DNA of 64,000 bases from Bidens hawaiensis (lineage: Eukaryota; Streptophyta; Magnoliopsida; Asterales; Asteraceae): positions 3,100,001-3,164,000 of the forward strand of contig JAIQDT010000059.1 in NCBI GenBank assembly GCA_021521415.1, read 5' to 3'. The notes under the pieces are model-generated. The model searched no databases. It worked only from the letters and a program-made list of their open reading frames with translations, and had not been told where the DNA came from. Position 1 is the first letter of the stretch; each line of letters begins with the position of its first letter. Positions 47,795 through 59,329 of the stretch are shown in pieces. The position numbers and the translations under genes were made by a program.

Positions 47795-50700
47795 TGTCAC
47801 ACCCCGACTAGCACAATGCGGAAGCGTAAAACGGGAATGTAACAGTTGATTGTATAGTGTATACACGTAAATATACAACACAAAAAAATGGGCGGTTATT
47901 CAGCTCTGATACCAACTTCTGTCACACCCCGACTAGCACAATGCGGAAGCGTAAAATGGGAATGTAACAGACACATTTGGTATCAACACATTGTTTGTAA
48001 AGAAACATCACAAATTAATTTACAATATTTTACAATTCATTGTTCTATCATTGTTTTACAGACTAGGCGATACAAACAAAACTAGTTCGTTAACTATACG
48101 GTCTTACTACTATCGCCCTTGCTTCTATTCACATAGCATCAACCACACATCTTGGGCAAGTAACAGATCACCAAATCATTCCGATTTAGGTACACCTCTA
48201 AAGAAGTTTAAAACGGGTCAACTACTAGAGTTGGTGAGTTTCACGAGTTTCAAGAAAACAATAATGAGTATTCACAAGTTAACACTTGTAATCATGAAAT
48301 AAGTATGTATGTATGTATGTATGTATGTAAATGATGTAATTATGCTAAGCTATAGTGAAGCCTTGACTATATGTGCTGCGTTCATCCATTTCCCACGCTT
48401 AATCAACCACTGTGGCCCCTTTCCGCGCACAACATGCCCCAAGTAGCTATGTCTAACACTACATAGCGTGTTGTATAATTATGGTTATGTGCAAACGGGG
48501 TAAAGTCTCAGCAATACATGCCGGCTCCGTTTGGGTTTGTCAAACCAATAGTACTATTCACAAGCCACCGGCTCGAAGTTAATCACTGTGTTAGTGGGGA
48601 CTTTCGTGTGTTAGCACTTAGATAATTCACATCAATACATGTTTCAGGTATGTATATGTAATCAAACATGCTTTTCACCCCAAAAGTTCGTAAAACTGTT
48701 TAAAGAGTGGGGTCATGAAACTCACGGTTTAGTAGATAATCAGTACTGTATCAGCTCGTGGTTTGTTCGGTCTGCTATCAGTAGTTCCTATAATCAATAT
48801 TATAATAATATTAATATTTTAATATTATTATAATCTCAATACTAAACTGGGCTGTATAACTAATCAGAGTGTAGCTGGAATGCCCAGAGATTGGCAATAG
48901 GCTTAGGTTGTGATGTTGTTTAATGTCTAATACTTAAAACTGAACTTGGCTCAGATTCCCGTTTTCCCGGCCGGGCCAAGTTGTTCGTTTACGCGTTCAG
49001 AAAATAGTTATGGAAAAAAATCTTGGGTAAATGTATTGGTTAATAAAATGATTAAGTTATAAAGAAGGATCACATACTGGGGTCCTGGATTAGCCACGGG
49101 GCCCGTTTCCGTTTATTCAGTTTGATTTGAGAAGAAACGCGCACAATCCACCCTGATTGTCCAGGTTTCTCATAGAAAAGTTCGTTTTTACCTAATTAGT
49201 CCAAAAATATGATTTTTGATCACTCTTTGTGTCTTGACATTCCCGCAGATTCGTTAATCGCGAACTTGCCGGTTTTTATAGAAACTGAATTTGTTTAATA
49301 TTCAAATTAGCATAATTAATTAACCATTAATCATTAAATTATGAAAATTTAGCCACTTATCAATTAAAATATGCAGATTTTTATAAAAATTGTTCTGGAA
49401 TTATTTACTAATTTATAAAAATTCATTTTATCAGCTATATTTCGCCTGAAAATCGTCCGTTTACCCCAAACAATTTCCAAAAATTCCACAAAAATTCCTG
49501 AATACTTAAATCATGTCCCGAAACAACCTGTATCAATTCCAGAATGTAAAAAGTTCGTGCAATATTTTTTTCGGCCCAAATTCGGCTATAAAAATTCACA
49601 CGAACGCATATACACAAAACACCTTTAGACTTATCCAAATGATCCTAAAATTCATATGTGATCAAAATACATCAAATATGAGTTTCCAGAAAAAATTCAT
49701 AATTTTTGAAGTATTTTAGCTATTTTTCTCAAATAAACGTCCCAATTCGGTAATAAATTCGCCAAATATTCTCGGATGGTAGAAAAATTACCAAATTTAA
49801 ACAGGGACTCAATGACATGGTCCCTGATATCTCTGAAAAATTTAAAGGCCTAATAATATGTACATCACAAGCTTAACCTAAACAGCCCGTAAGCGAGTGT
49901 TTCGGCATTACCTTAGCGGTTTTGGTTCGTTTCCGCCTTTCTAATCAACTTTTCAAGCTCTTGTGCTCCTATGTAGGATAGGTATAGGTCCTATATCACA
50001 AACCAAGCAGGTTTCATCAATAGAAAAACCCTTTAACTTAGGGTTTCGGCTAGTGCACAAAAACGAACTTTTGAACCGTAAAAACGCCGTTTCAACCATT
50101 TAATCCGTGTTTATGGCCAAAAAAATTATCAAAACAGGTTCCTTACCATGTGTATGATCAAAACATATTTATGGACCATTTTTAGGATTTTTACATGGTT
50201 AGGAATGATTTTTAGCAATTAAGACATGATTTTATGGTATTAATCAAGGTTAGACAAGTTTAAAAGCTACTTATTTAAGTTGTTACCTTAGGGTTTAGGA
50301 AGATTTTTGGAAAAGTGACTTGCAGCTACTTGGACTCCAGTTTTTTATCAAGTGAAATGAATGAAAAGCTTAGGTAACAAGTTTTATAAAAAAAATGGGG
50401 GTGGGTTTACTAGGCCGATCGGAATTCCTTATGGGCCCATTTTGGGCTGTTTTGGCCAAATTTTTTGATTTCTCAAGCCCAAATACGAAAATCCCAGTCC
50501 AAATTTAGTTCGGGTTCAGTTTTTGGCGCGAAAAACTTATCGGGTGCGTTAAACAGTGCGAAAACGTGTGTTTTTCGGCTAGTTTTGAGTAAAATTATAA
50601 AACATACTATATGTTTGTAAAAATCAAAAATATTTTCACTGATCGCTTAAAACATTTCAAATAAGTGTTTAGTAAGTCTTTTTCGGCTTATCGGATGATA

Positions 50701-50974
50701 CAATGCTTGGTTTGTAACTATCTTTCGCGTTTAAATCTATAGCGGGTAGTTAAACGAGCATATTTTCGTTTAATTTGTTTGCTATCAAACTAAGACCATA
50801 TTTCTAATATTTTAGCATATATAGATCGTATATCACTTATAGATGGCCCCCGGAGATATCTGGGTCATAACCCGACCCGTTCGATTAATCGTTCGTTTGT
50901 TACGCAAAAGGCGTTTATTTGCTTAATCGGTAAATACGTACTGAGGTGTACCTTGTTTTGGCTCAAATGTCACA
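47795..50974 (-). mobile_element. deleted LTR element (copy B): LTR + PBS + LTR end
   Basis: On the minus strand a ~3055-bp LTR (50974 to 47920, TGTGACATTTG...GGGGTGTGACA) is followed by 5 bp and then the primer-binding site TGGTATCAGAGC (47914-47903). About 55 bp of internal DNA follows, and then the last ~50 bp of a second LTR (47846-47795). The internal region and most of the 3' LTR are deleted. CCATA (47790-47794) and CTAGA (50975-50979) may be a duplication CCAGA with one change on each side. The PBS matches the 3' end of initiator tRNA-Met, as usual for chromovirus-type gypsy elements. Confidence 0.75.
47903..47914 (-). promoter_or_regulatory. primer binding site, tRNA-iMet type
   Basis: TGGTATCAGAGC on the minus strand, five bases after the LTR end. 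It is the standard plant PBS complementary to initiator methionine tRNA. Confidence 0.85.
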
Positions 50975-51045
50975 CTAGACCTTACAGATAGCTTTAGTTA
51001 TTTGTGGGATATGCTGGGTATGATTGTTGTTGTTGTTTACAACCA

Positions 51046-51262
51046 TACTAATGTTGAGCATCGGAGGGTGGTTACCGAGGCACTCCTCGGGACTCCCTCT
51101 AATGAGTTTCTTTCTATGGCAGGTTCATCCAGAGCTTGGGAATGGGTTGACCAGCTCATACATTTGGAAGGTCCAAACCCGAATGATGGGTACCTCTACA
51201 CGAATCTTATTAATAAGTGGGATATAATGACCAGTAAACAGTCACTCCCCTAAGGGGTACTC
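51046..51262 (+). pseudogene. unrecognised exon-like fragment next to the LINE tail
   Basis: Right after the LINE (TTG)n tail an open frame reads His-Thr-Asn-Val-Glu-His-Arg-Arg-Val-Val and continues with soluble, protein-like composition (Trp-Glu-Trp-Val-Asp-Gln-Leu-Ile-His, Pro-Asn-Pro-Asn-Asp-Gly-Tyr) to TAA at 51251-51253, unlike the AT-biased junk around it. I do not recognise the protein. It may be a host gene exon, perhaps captured or left by an element. No splice sites are convincing. Confidence 0.35.
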
Positions 51263-51289
51263 GAAGGTACCTTTGTGGACAACCTGGTG

Positions 51290-51760
51290 ATAGTATGAAA
51301 TTTTCTATGTTTTCTTGTTCATACCTTAAAGTATCAACACTTGCTGAACTAATATATTATTTCTTTATGTAAGATTTCCGCTCCGTAATAATCATAGGCG
51401 GTTGTACTACTATATTGGCAATTGCTAGACCATCTGTCGTTGCACACCCATCTTATATTATATTAAACTACACTATGTATTTGAAGATACTATTTTTATA
51501 GGGAAAATCTCATATAATAGTAACCTACTTTTAAAAGTGTTTTAATTAGGTCACTGATGCATATTTTCTTCAAATCGAGTCACTAAATCTTCAGATCAAG
51601 TCTCACTGATTTTTTGTGCGTCAAGAAAGAAATGGAAGATAAGTCGTGGGGGCCGGAATTTGCAATATATGTATCTAAATTTAAAAAATTTTAAAAAATG
51701 TTAATTATATTAAAATTTAAAAATAAAAAATATTTGAACTTAAATGGAGCTACCGAACCC
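51290..51760. other. AT-rich DNA, nothing recognised
   Basis: No gene, repeat or element ends identified. Confidence 0.4.
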
Positions 51761-51774
51761 ACTTTTAGATCAAT

Positions 51775-53763
51775 TTATGGTAGTGGACAGCAATCTTTTG
51801 GACTGCTTTGTTCAAAACTTTTAAATCGATGCACATCCGCCAACTGCCTTTAGTTTTGGCAATCATGGCGGGATTTGCAACCCAAGTCTGGTACTAAATT
51901 TGGTGGAGTAATCACTCAGCGTAGTAGGGAAAGTGATTACTCCCAGCGGGTGCATGACTTCATAACCAAATCCTGAAACTAGGGCGTGTATTGGTTGTAA
52001 CAAAGCTTTGTCCTCATTGTCTAGTTGATCAAAACATCGTTCATACATGATGACTGATGTGCTCCCTGTGTCAAAATACACATATTGGGATCGGTAATAA
52101 CCGATTAACACCGTAATCACCAACGTATTTTTAATGCAAGGGCCTCCCTTTAACCTTAGAAAAACGACTGGCTCCGCCTTCCAATCCTCGTTATCAGTTT
52201 CAGACCTCTTGTACCCTCGATTCTTACCACCTTGGATCATGTGCACATTCAAATCCTTGATTTGCCTCTTCGGTGGACCATTATCAACGTGGGTGGGTTG
52301 ATTACACGTTCTTTGCCTAACATTTCAGCAAATGTTTCAATTTCCATGACTTTATCGCCTCTTTAATTTCATGTTTCAAACTAATACAATCGTCTGTGTA
52401 ATGACCAATGTCATCATGAAACATACAATGCTTGTTAGGATTTAAATTCTTTCTCCCAGTCATGGGTTAAGGTTTTTCGAAGTCGACATTCTCGGTAGTC
52501 AAAATCACAGATGGAGTTTTTGTCAGAGGAGTCCATTTATGGTCATCACGTCCACGACCTTGATCTTTATTTTTGTGTCCAACCAACGCGCGCGCGACAG
52601 GCCTGCGAGAAGGTTCTGCGGGAGGCTGATTCGTGACCAAATGGAGGAATGTTCTTGTTTGCCAGCTTGAGCATTCTTAAATTCTGTCTTAGATGTTTGT
52701 TTTGGACTATTCGCACTAGAACTTTTTTTGTTGTAGCAAACACCTTGGCTGCAGTCATTATAGCATCCCATGACTTGGGCATTCCATCATGGCCACTCAA
52801 ACATCTTATAAGGTCTTTACATCGGACGTTTTGTCTAAAAGCGCCCCTTATCATATCTTCGCTAATCCCGATAATATTTAACCCTTCTTTGTTAAATCAT
52901 GCGATAAAATCTTCACTCGACTCGTAATCGCACTTGAAAAACACTTAAATTTTCTTAGGGGATCTCATGTGTGTTTCTTTTGTTGACTAAAATGTGGTGA
53001 GAATTTCGCCACAAGATCATTCCAACTCTGAATTTATCCATCTGGCAACTTCTCGAACCACTTGCGGATGGCTCCTGTCAACGTGAGGGCAAACTTGTGG
53101 GATCAGTAAGGTTAAGTCCATCCACTTACTCCTCCAACCGCTGTGAAATTAAGGAGATGATTGCTAGGATCTCTCGTCCCATCATACTTGCCCAAATTAC
53201 TGGAAATTTTCTCATTTATTGGGAAGGGAGCGGTAGCAATCCGACGGGATAAATTTAGATTTCTCAGCAAACGCCGTGGGTCGATATGGTTTCGTGAAAT
53301 CTACTTTAGCATCATTGCAATATTCAGTGTGTTTGACCACCACCACCCGCTGGCGGCTTGTTCCTTCCTTACCATAATTTCGGCTATCGTCACTTGGATA
53401 ACCGTCATTCTCATCTCGATATGTGTCATCATGGTATACGCGAGAGGCATGACTCAAGTCAAACGTGTGTTTGATGGAAAAACTCTGCTCGACACGACGA
53501 CCTCTGTCACGACCCCTACCTTCCAAATGTTCCCCCGAGTTTGTCGCGGTCCTAACACTAACGCCAAGTTGACTATGACATATTGTCGGCGGGGGAGACG
53601 GAAATGGAGAAAGTGATTCTTCGTATGATAACGTCCTTGGTGGTATTCGTCCACTATTCAGCATACATTCGTACTCTTCAGCGATTTGTCCCTGCTCTCG
53701 ACGTAACCATTCCTCAGGAGTTTGCGTCCTCCTTCCAGATTTGAACTGACGACGGCGAGCCAT
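51775..53763 (-). pseudogene. gypsy gag-protease-RT remnant
   Basis: On the minus strand gag starts at ATG 53763 (basic Met-Ala-Arg-Arg-Arg, then an Arg/Asp-rich region). The capsid domain is spread over broken frames at 53220-52560, where Lys-Tyr-Asp-Gly-Thr-Arg-Asp-Pro is recognisable. A protease follows at 52252-51863 with Phe-Asp-Thr-Gly-Ser-Thr-Ser, the retropepsin motif. Its end is joined out of frame to the start of RT (Gly-Ser-Trp-Arg-Met-Cys-Ile-Asp, about 51850-51780), so the protease-RT linker is deleted, and everything beyond is missing. Style suggests the Tat/Athila side of Ty3/gypsy. Many stops; not functional. Confidence 0.75.
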
Positions 53764-54133
53764 CGTTTCTTCTCCCCTGCGACAGGGAGATTCTCCAAAT
53801 CTGACTTCCAGATCTGAAGTTCGTTGATGTCAATGAGTTTCTACCTTTACTTGCCTATCGTCATTAGGAGTGGGACCTCAAAAATGGTCGTTCGTTTCGT
53901 CATATTCAGATATTGCTGGATTTGACTCATTTCAACCAAAAACAACCAATGAAAATTGTTCTAGTCAAAACACGGATGGAGACAATGAAGAAACGCTGGT
54001 CCCTCCGTAGTAGGATTAGATCTATATTTCCATTGGGTGAAGAACAAAGGATAAAATTAGGTTTAAACAAGTCAGGAATCGAGCTAGATCCTAGTTTTTT
54101 TCCTACAAAACAAATCACCGTGAGCTCGTTATG

Positions 54134-54836
54134 AGAAGGACAATCTCGTAACCACCCTTTGGCGTGAGAATCAGTAACTTTTCTTTTATAGAGAGAAAGT
54201 CTTAGAATAATAATGTGATTGATGTATTATCGGAGTTATGAATGAATACCTCATGATGATTGAGGGGGTATTTATAGCCGGGGGTGAGAGAAGGTGATTG
54301 ACTAAGTTGTTACTATCTAAGAGATGCTTCCATTCTCCTGAAGAAACACGTGGGCCATTCTGATAGGAAGTAACAGCCTGGCCATATGCTAGGCCGTTGG
54401 GGAATGTCAAGTTTTCTCCTCTTAATTGATTAGACCATCACATGCCTTGTGTCAAGGAGGTAAATGCCATTGCCAAGGAATCTTTTGGTTATCAACTGTT
54501 TCGCCTTGTAAATGTGAAGTCACCCTTCCTTTTGCCATCGGCATCTTCAGCGAGCTTCTAGAAGGATTACCTTGTAAATGTATGATTTTTCGCCTTCAGA
54601 TGTGTCCTGCAGCCTGCCAAGACCTATGTCCTTTTTCTCGCGGATGGCTTCCGCGGTTTCTAAAAAATGTTTGGACTTTCTATTTCTTGACAGATGACTC
54701 CCGCGGGTAGTATATGAGTGACCTGTGAAAACGTTAATTGGGCTAAGGGTTCGTTTGAACCTTTTTCCTAACCCTAAGTCTATATCTTTCCACTGATTTA
54801 CTGGAAAGGGAAAATCTATAGCTAAAGCATGCAACA
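54134..54836 (-). mobile_element. probable 5' LTR of the gypsy remnant
   Basis: Upstream (minus strand) of gag lies a region starting TGTTGCATGC at 54836, with TATAAATA at 54276-54269. The left boundary is not fixed; 54134 is approximate, and no PBS of a known type is evident between it and gag. CCGCGG/CGCGGG motifs at 54640-54715 recall those at 26.4-26.6 kb. Confidence 0.4.
54269..54276 (-). promoter_or_regulatory. TATA box in the gypsy remnant LTR
   Basis: GGCTATAAATACCCCC on the minus strand, about 500 bp upstream of the gag ATG at 53763. Confidence 0.55.
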
Positions 54837-54839
54837 CTC

Positions 54840-56080
54840 CTAAAGAAGATTATCCACCGGATTATTTGGATCCAAAACAGGAACAACTGGACGATATTGT
54901 GATATGCCACATATATAAAAAAATTTATTAAGTATTTAATAATATTAATTTGAAATATCTGAACTAGGAACATCTTTCTTAAGTTCGATTGATAAACTAA
55001 CATAAATGTATACCAGCTTTGCAAATTATCTTTGTTGTCACAGCATCGTATGGGTGTTTTCTACTAGTTATAATAAAAAAAATGCAGCGTAAAAATTTGA
55101 GAGAGAGAGAGAGAGGACGGACAAAAATGTATATGCCTTAACGTTGAAAAATAGACAGTGTTAAAAATTTTGACGGCATTGATAAGACGGGTGAAACATG
55201 AAGGACCCAATTACATTAAAAAAGTGTAAATAAATAAAATAATGAAAAAAGAAAAATTAAATAAAAAAAGTAATTTTGAATGTAATTAGCAAAAGTAACT
55301 CAACCTCATTAACTAATTTTAGTGGTTTACTCAATTTTCTATATACTAAAAGAACGAAAAATGTAATTTACTTGAAATATACACATGCCTATAAAATATA
55401 TTTTTTATATTACTACGTTCAACCAATTAAGTTATTGGAATGATCAAATGAATTTCGAACTTTAACATTAAAAACCATGTTTTAAGATCAAATACATTTT
55501 ATTATTAATATGAAAACGGTGATAACCGATTTTTTGTTATTACTAGGTTTGTTTTTATAATTGTTTGTTGTTATTTTTTTGGTTTGTATTTGCTGATTTC
55601 TGATTATGAGACGTTTTAAGTATTTGTTGATTTATATTTTATTGTTATTATTAGGTTTTTTTCTTATGTATTTTATTGCTGGTGTTGATTATTTTGTTGT
55701 TATTATTATGTTTTTTTCTTTGTTATTTTAAAACAATACTTATGTAGATTAGTATTATAGTTGATATTGTTTCCTATGTTCTTATTTTTGGTATATTAGT
55801 ATCATTTTCTGTGTTGTCATATTAAGATTATTTTGTACATGAACCTTCCCCACCATTACGTTCTATGTAATCTGGGCACCACACAAAAATTTGTAACGTT
55901 AGACGCTAACCGGACACGTAATGACGCTATTGGAAAGAGGTGTAGGGCCTACTTATTTCTAAACCTACCATATTATTTTAAATGATTTTTATATATAAAA
56001 GAAAATTAAATAATACTTGGTGTGTTTGTTAGACAAAGCCCCTCAACTACAAAGTTACGAAACAAAGACGAAACTATACC
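54840..56080. other. AT-rich intergenic DNA, no gene seen
   Basis: Includes a short (GA)n run at 55100-55115 and long T-rich stretches. No ORF with motifs. Confidence 0.5.
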
Positions 56081-56081
56081 T

Positions 56082-56978
56082 TGGCGGAGCCACATTCTTT
56101 ACACCAGGTTCGGCCGAACCCGCTGTTTTTTCGAATTTATATATAACTTATGGTATCGAATTAACGAACGAACCCATTATTTATCGGCGAGCCAACCCAG
56201 TATTATTTAAAAGAACATTCAACGTATGATATTGAATTAACGACCGAACACTTAATTTTCGACGAGCGAACCCAACATATTTTTTAAAAAACATTCAAAC
56301 ACATTGATTATGAAAAATTTAGTTAATTTTTTTAGCAATATATATTTTTCATAAATATAAAAAGCTTTAAAAAGCTATCAAATTATTAACAAACATTATA
56401 AATTAGCCAATAATAACCCATATAGATTATTAAAAAAAAACCCAAAACTATTCATAAAATGGGAAAATAAACCCAACCCAATTAACATTCTTAATTAAAC
56501 ATAATACTTAAATAAAAACTAAATACAAAAAGAACGTCGATTATTTTCTGTTTCTATCGTCTTCGACTATTCGCCTGTTCACCTCGAGGCTTCAACGAAT
56601 ACCTCACCGTCGAACTTCAACCAGACAACAACAATCGGTCAACTCTTTTTATTTATTGCTTCAAGACTTTAAGGCTTCAATTGATTATATGAACATTTGT
56701 TATATTGAACATAAGTTATTTTTCAAAGTCGCGACCATTTTCAAAACAAAAAACGCGTACGGAACAATAATAATATGCAATATCTTTTTATATTTGATAT
56801 TACTTGGTATTTTATTGAATGATGACGATATACTTTTGTTATGATAACGATATTGTATTTTATTTATTTGACCGAATGACCAACCCGATCCATCTAGGTT
56901 CAAAAACTCCTACGCCAGAAAAAAAGATCAAACATTAAAAAATCTTAAACCCATTAGAAAAAAATCCTGACTCCGTCA
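56082..56978. mobile_element. possible non-autonomous DNA element with TGGCGGAGCCA end
   Basis: TGGCGGAGCCA at 56082-56092 and TGACTCCGTCA at 56968-56978 (complement TGACGGAGTCA) could be terminal inverted repeats of a common plant element type. The interior contains two diverged ~80-bp units with ATTGAATTAACGA and CGAACCCA. No clear target duplication. Tentative. Confidence 0.35.
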
Positions 56979-57324
56979 CCGTTACCGAAAAGAAAATATG
57001 TTGACAGTTGACCTGTCCCAAATCGTATAAATATAAATATAATAGTCGCTAATTCTTTACTGTTTTGATGACAAAGAAATCACTAGATTTCAGAAAACTT
57101 AAATCTGTACAATAAGAAACGAAATAAAATAATCATAAATCGACGTGCGGAAGTCGTACTTGGATTGCAAGTTTGAAACTTTAAAACAATAAAACAAGGG
57201 TTATACACATATATAATAAAATAATCAAAGATTTTCATGCTAGCACGTTGATGAGAGAACAGAGATTATGCGTTTCACGAACATAATACACATATAATAA
57301 TATAAATATATAAATGTATGTATG

Positions 57325-57336
57325 TCTATATATATA
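57325..57336 (+). promoter_or_regulatory. TATA-like sequence of the peroxidase gene
   Basis: CTATATATATAAC lies about 50 bp upstream of the ATG, after several other AT-rich candidates. TTGAC W-box cores occur near 57001-57012, as often seen in stress-responsive peroxidase promoters. Both are weak evidence. Confidence 0.35.
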
Positions 57337-57382
57337 ACACAAATCACTTCATCATCCATTGAACTTAAGAGATCGAGTAACC

Positions 57383-58599
57383 ATGAAGAATAGTGCTAGC
57401 ATGACCATCACTATCGTCTCACTCGTGTCGATCTTGTTTTTCATGTCGGTTTCGGCCTCAAACGATCCAGGGTTACTAGATTCTCTCAAAGTACCCAACT
57501 TGTTAGATTCTGCTTCATCCTTTGAGGAGGATCTTTCCTACTCTTTATATCATAAAAGTTGTAAAGACGTTGAAGGAATCATCTACCGGAAAGTCAAGGA
57601 ATGGGTTAAAAAGGACCCGACTCTCGCACCTAGTCTCATCAGATTACATTTTCACGATTGTGCCGTTAGGGTATGCAATCCATCCTGTATGCCACTTATA
57701 GTTATACTTTGGCTTTTTGTTTGCATGCATATATTATTTGTGTTTTTGTAGGGATGTGATGGTTCAATACTTTTAGACCATAATGGGAGTGAAAGGTACG
57801 GGAATGTAAGCAAGTCGTTAAGAGGGTTCCAAGTGATCGATGATATCAAGGCGGATCTTGAGAAGAAATGCCCTAAAACAGTCTCGTGTGCTGACATATT
57901 GACCACCGCAGCTAGAGATGCCACGGTTTTAGCTGGCGGGCCCTTTTGGTCGATACCGTTTGGAAGGAAAGATGGTCGTGTTTCCCTTGCGAAGGAAGCT
58001 GCTAGCGTCCCCATGGGCCGTGAAAGTGTTACCCAACTTATTGAGTTCTTTCAGTCCAAGGGTTTAAATGTTCTTGACTTGGTTGTTCTCTCAGGTATTA
58101 TATTATCGGAGTTTTAGAGTTTTAGGTTTAGGATTTTCTGTTGTAACAAATCTAGTTCTTAAACATCATTAACATAGAAATACTTTAATTTCTAGGTGCG
58201 CACACGATAGGAAGGAGTACATGCGAGTCGGTGCAATATCGATTGTATGACTACAAAGGAACAAAGAAACCCGATCCATCTATCAATCCTCTATATTTAA
58301 ACTACTTGAGGAGAAAGTGTAGATGGGCGTCAGAAAATGTGTATCTTGATGCCATAACCCCGAAAGCATTTGATGTACAATATTACCGTAATCTTAAGAA
58401 GAAGATGGGGCTCTTGTCGACCGATCAGTTGCTCTACTCCGATTCAAGGACTAAACCTATCACAGACGCGCTGTCTTACCAATCTTCACTCTTTTCCAAC
58501 CAGTTTAGTGTTTCCATGGTGAAGCTTGCGAATATTCTTGATGTCAAGTCTCAAGATAATGGTGAAATACGCACCAACTGCAATCGTGTGAACTATTGA
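57383..58599 (+). CDS. class III peroxidase, peroxidase 7-like, 3 exons, 344 aa
   Basis: Secreted haem peroxidase using H2O2 to oxidise phenolics, usually in the cell wall. Exons 57383-57670, 57752-58094 and 58196-58599 join in frame through GT-AG introns of 81 and 101 bp and give 344 aa, normal for the family. The first ~25 residues form a signal peptide (hydrophobic Ile-Val-Ser-Leu-Val-Ser-Ile-Leu-Phe-Phe, cleavage likely after Ser-Val-Ser-Ala). The distal site Arg87-Leu-His-Phe-His91-Asp-Cys and proximal Leu-Ser-Gly-Ala-His213-Thr-Ile-Gly are intact, as is Gly-Cys-Asp-Gly-Ser for distal calcium. The closest remembered relative is Arabidopsis peroxidase 7, from the extended Asp/Ser-rich N-terminus and Arg-Arg-Lys-Cys-Arg-Trp-Ala. 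Asp-Cys-Ala-Val-Arg replaces the usual Asp-Cys-Phe-Val, as in that subgroup. A start at 57383 places the signal peptide correctly. Confidence 0.92.
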
Positions 58600-59329
58600 C
58601 AAGCTTGAAACAACACCAACATGCATTTAATGCGAAAGATATAAGAGGATCTTTATTTGATGTGAAACTTTTAATTATTTTGATTATTCGTGTTTTATCA
58701 TTTACATTTCTTCGTAATGAAAGTTAATTAAATCTGTTTTGATATCTTGTAACTTCTAATTGGTAAGTGGAATTTCTAATTCTTTTTACTAATGACATTA
58801 AAAAATGATTAAAATGGCCATTCTAATAACGGTCGGACCGATCATTTAAATCTATCGTACGACGGTTTATGAAACCATAAACAGTTATAGGCATAATTTT
58901 GTTATATCGGTGTGTTCCTTAAGATATCACACCAATTATATATTCATATAGTTATGATTTTGGTTAATATAAATTCTTATGTTCATAAAAGAAATCCATA
59001 AACATGCTTTTACAAAGTCTTAAGAATCTCTTAACATTTTATTAATTATCACCTATTTAAAGTATTGTTGATACATGCTTTATCGGCTCGATCTTAGTTT
59101 AGTTGATTTTGGTCTTTTGTTAATGTATAGGGACTAGATTGTCATTAATGTAAAGCTCATTCACTAAGAAATGTTTAGCTAATGAGACAATTTTGATATG
59201 CCCATACACTAGGGATGTTAGCATAAAGGAAGTTAATATTAAGGCCTTTCGCTAGGAGTTGTGTAGTGAATGGCGAAGCGAAAGGGTCCCATTCGCTAAG
59301 CATATTTAGCGGGGTGGGACAAGGCATAT
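58600..59329. other. peroxidase 3' flank, no further gene
   Basis: The 3' UTR probably ends in the AT-rich 58650-58800 stretch. 59150-59310 contains a few CATTCGCTA/TAGCGAATG-like motifs reminiscent of the copia LTR cluster, but no LTR end could be identified. Confidence 0.4.

Larger units (their letters stand above)
41620..51045 (+). mobile_element. 5'-truncated RTE-type LINE, split by two LTR insertions
   Basis: ORF2 remnant 41640-43612, a 3' UTR with a long (TTA/TTG)n stretch at 43700-43792, then continuing at 47694-47794 (GAGCTGGGGGTCTC...GACAGAGGTAAGG...TCTACATCCGACCC) and 50975-51045 (GACCTTACAG...GTGGGATATGCTGGGTATGATTGTTGTTG). This split order restores the usual 3' end of plant RTE LINEs, including the final (TTG)n tail. 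The interruptions are a solo LTR (43890-47688) and a deleted LTR element (47795-50974). The endonuclease domain is missing, as in most truncated LINEs. Confidence 0.75.

Noticed and set aside
53161..53616. 151-codon plus-strand ORF
   Set aside because: It is the complement of the gypsy gag on the minus strand, where lineage motifs are visible.
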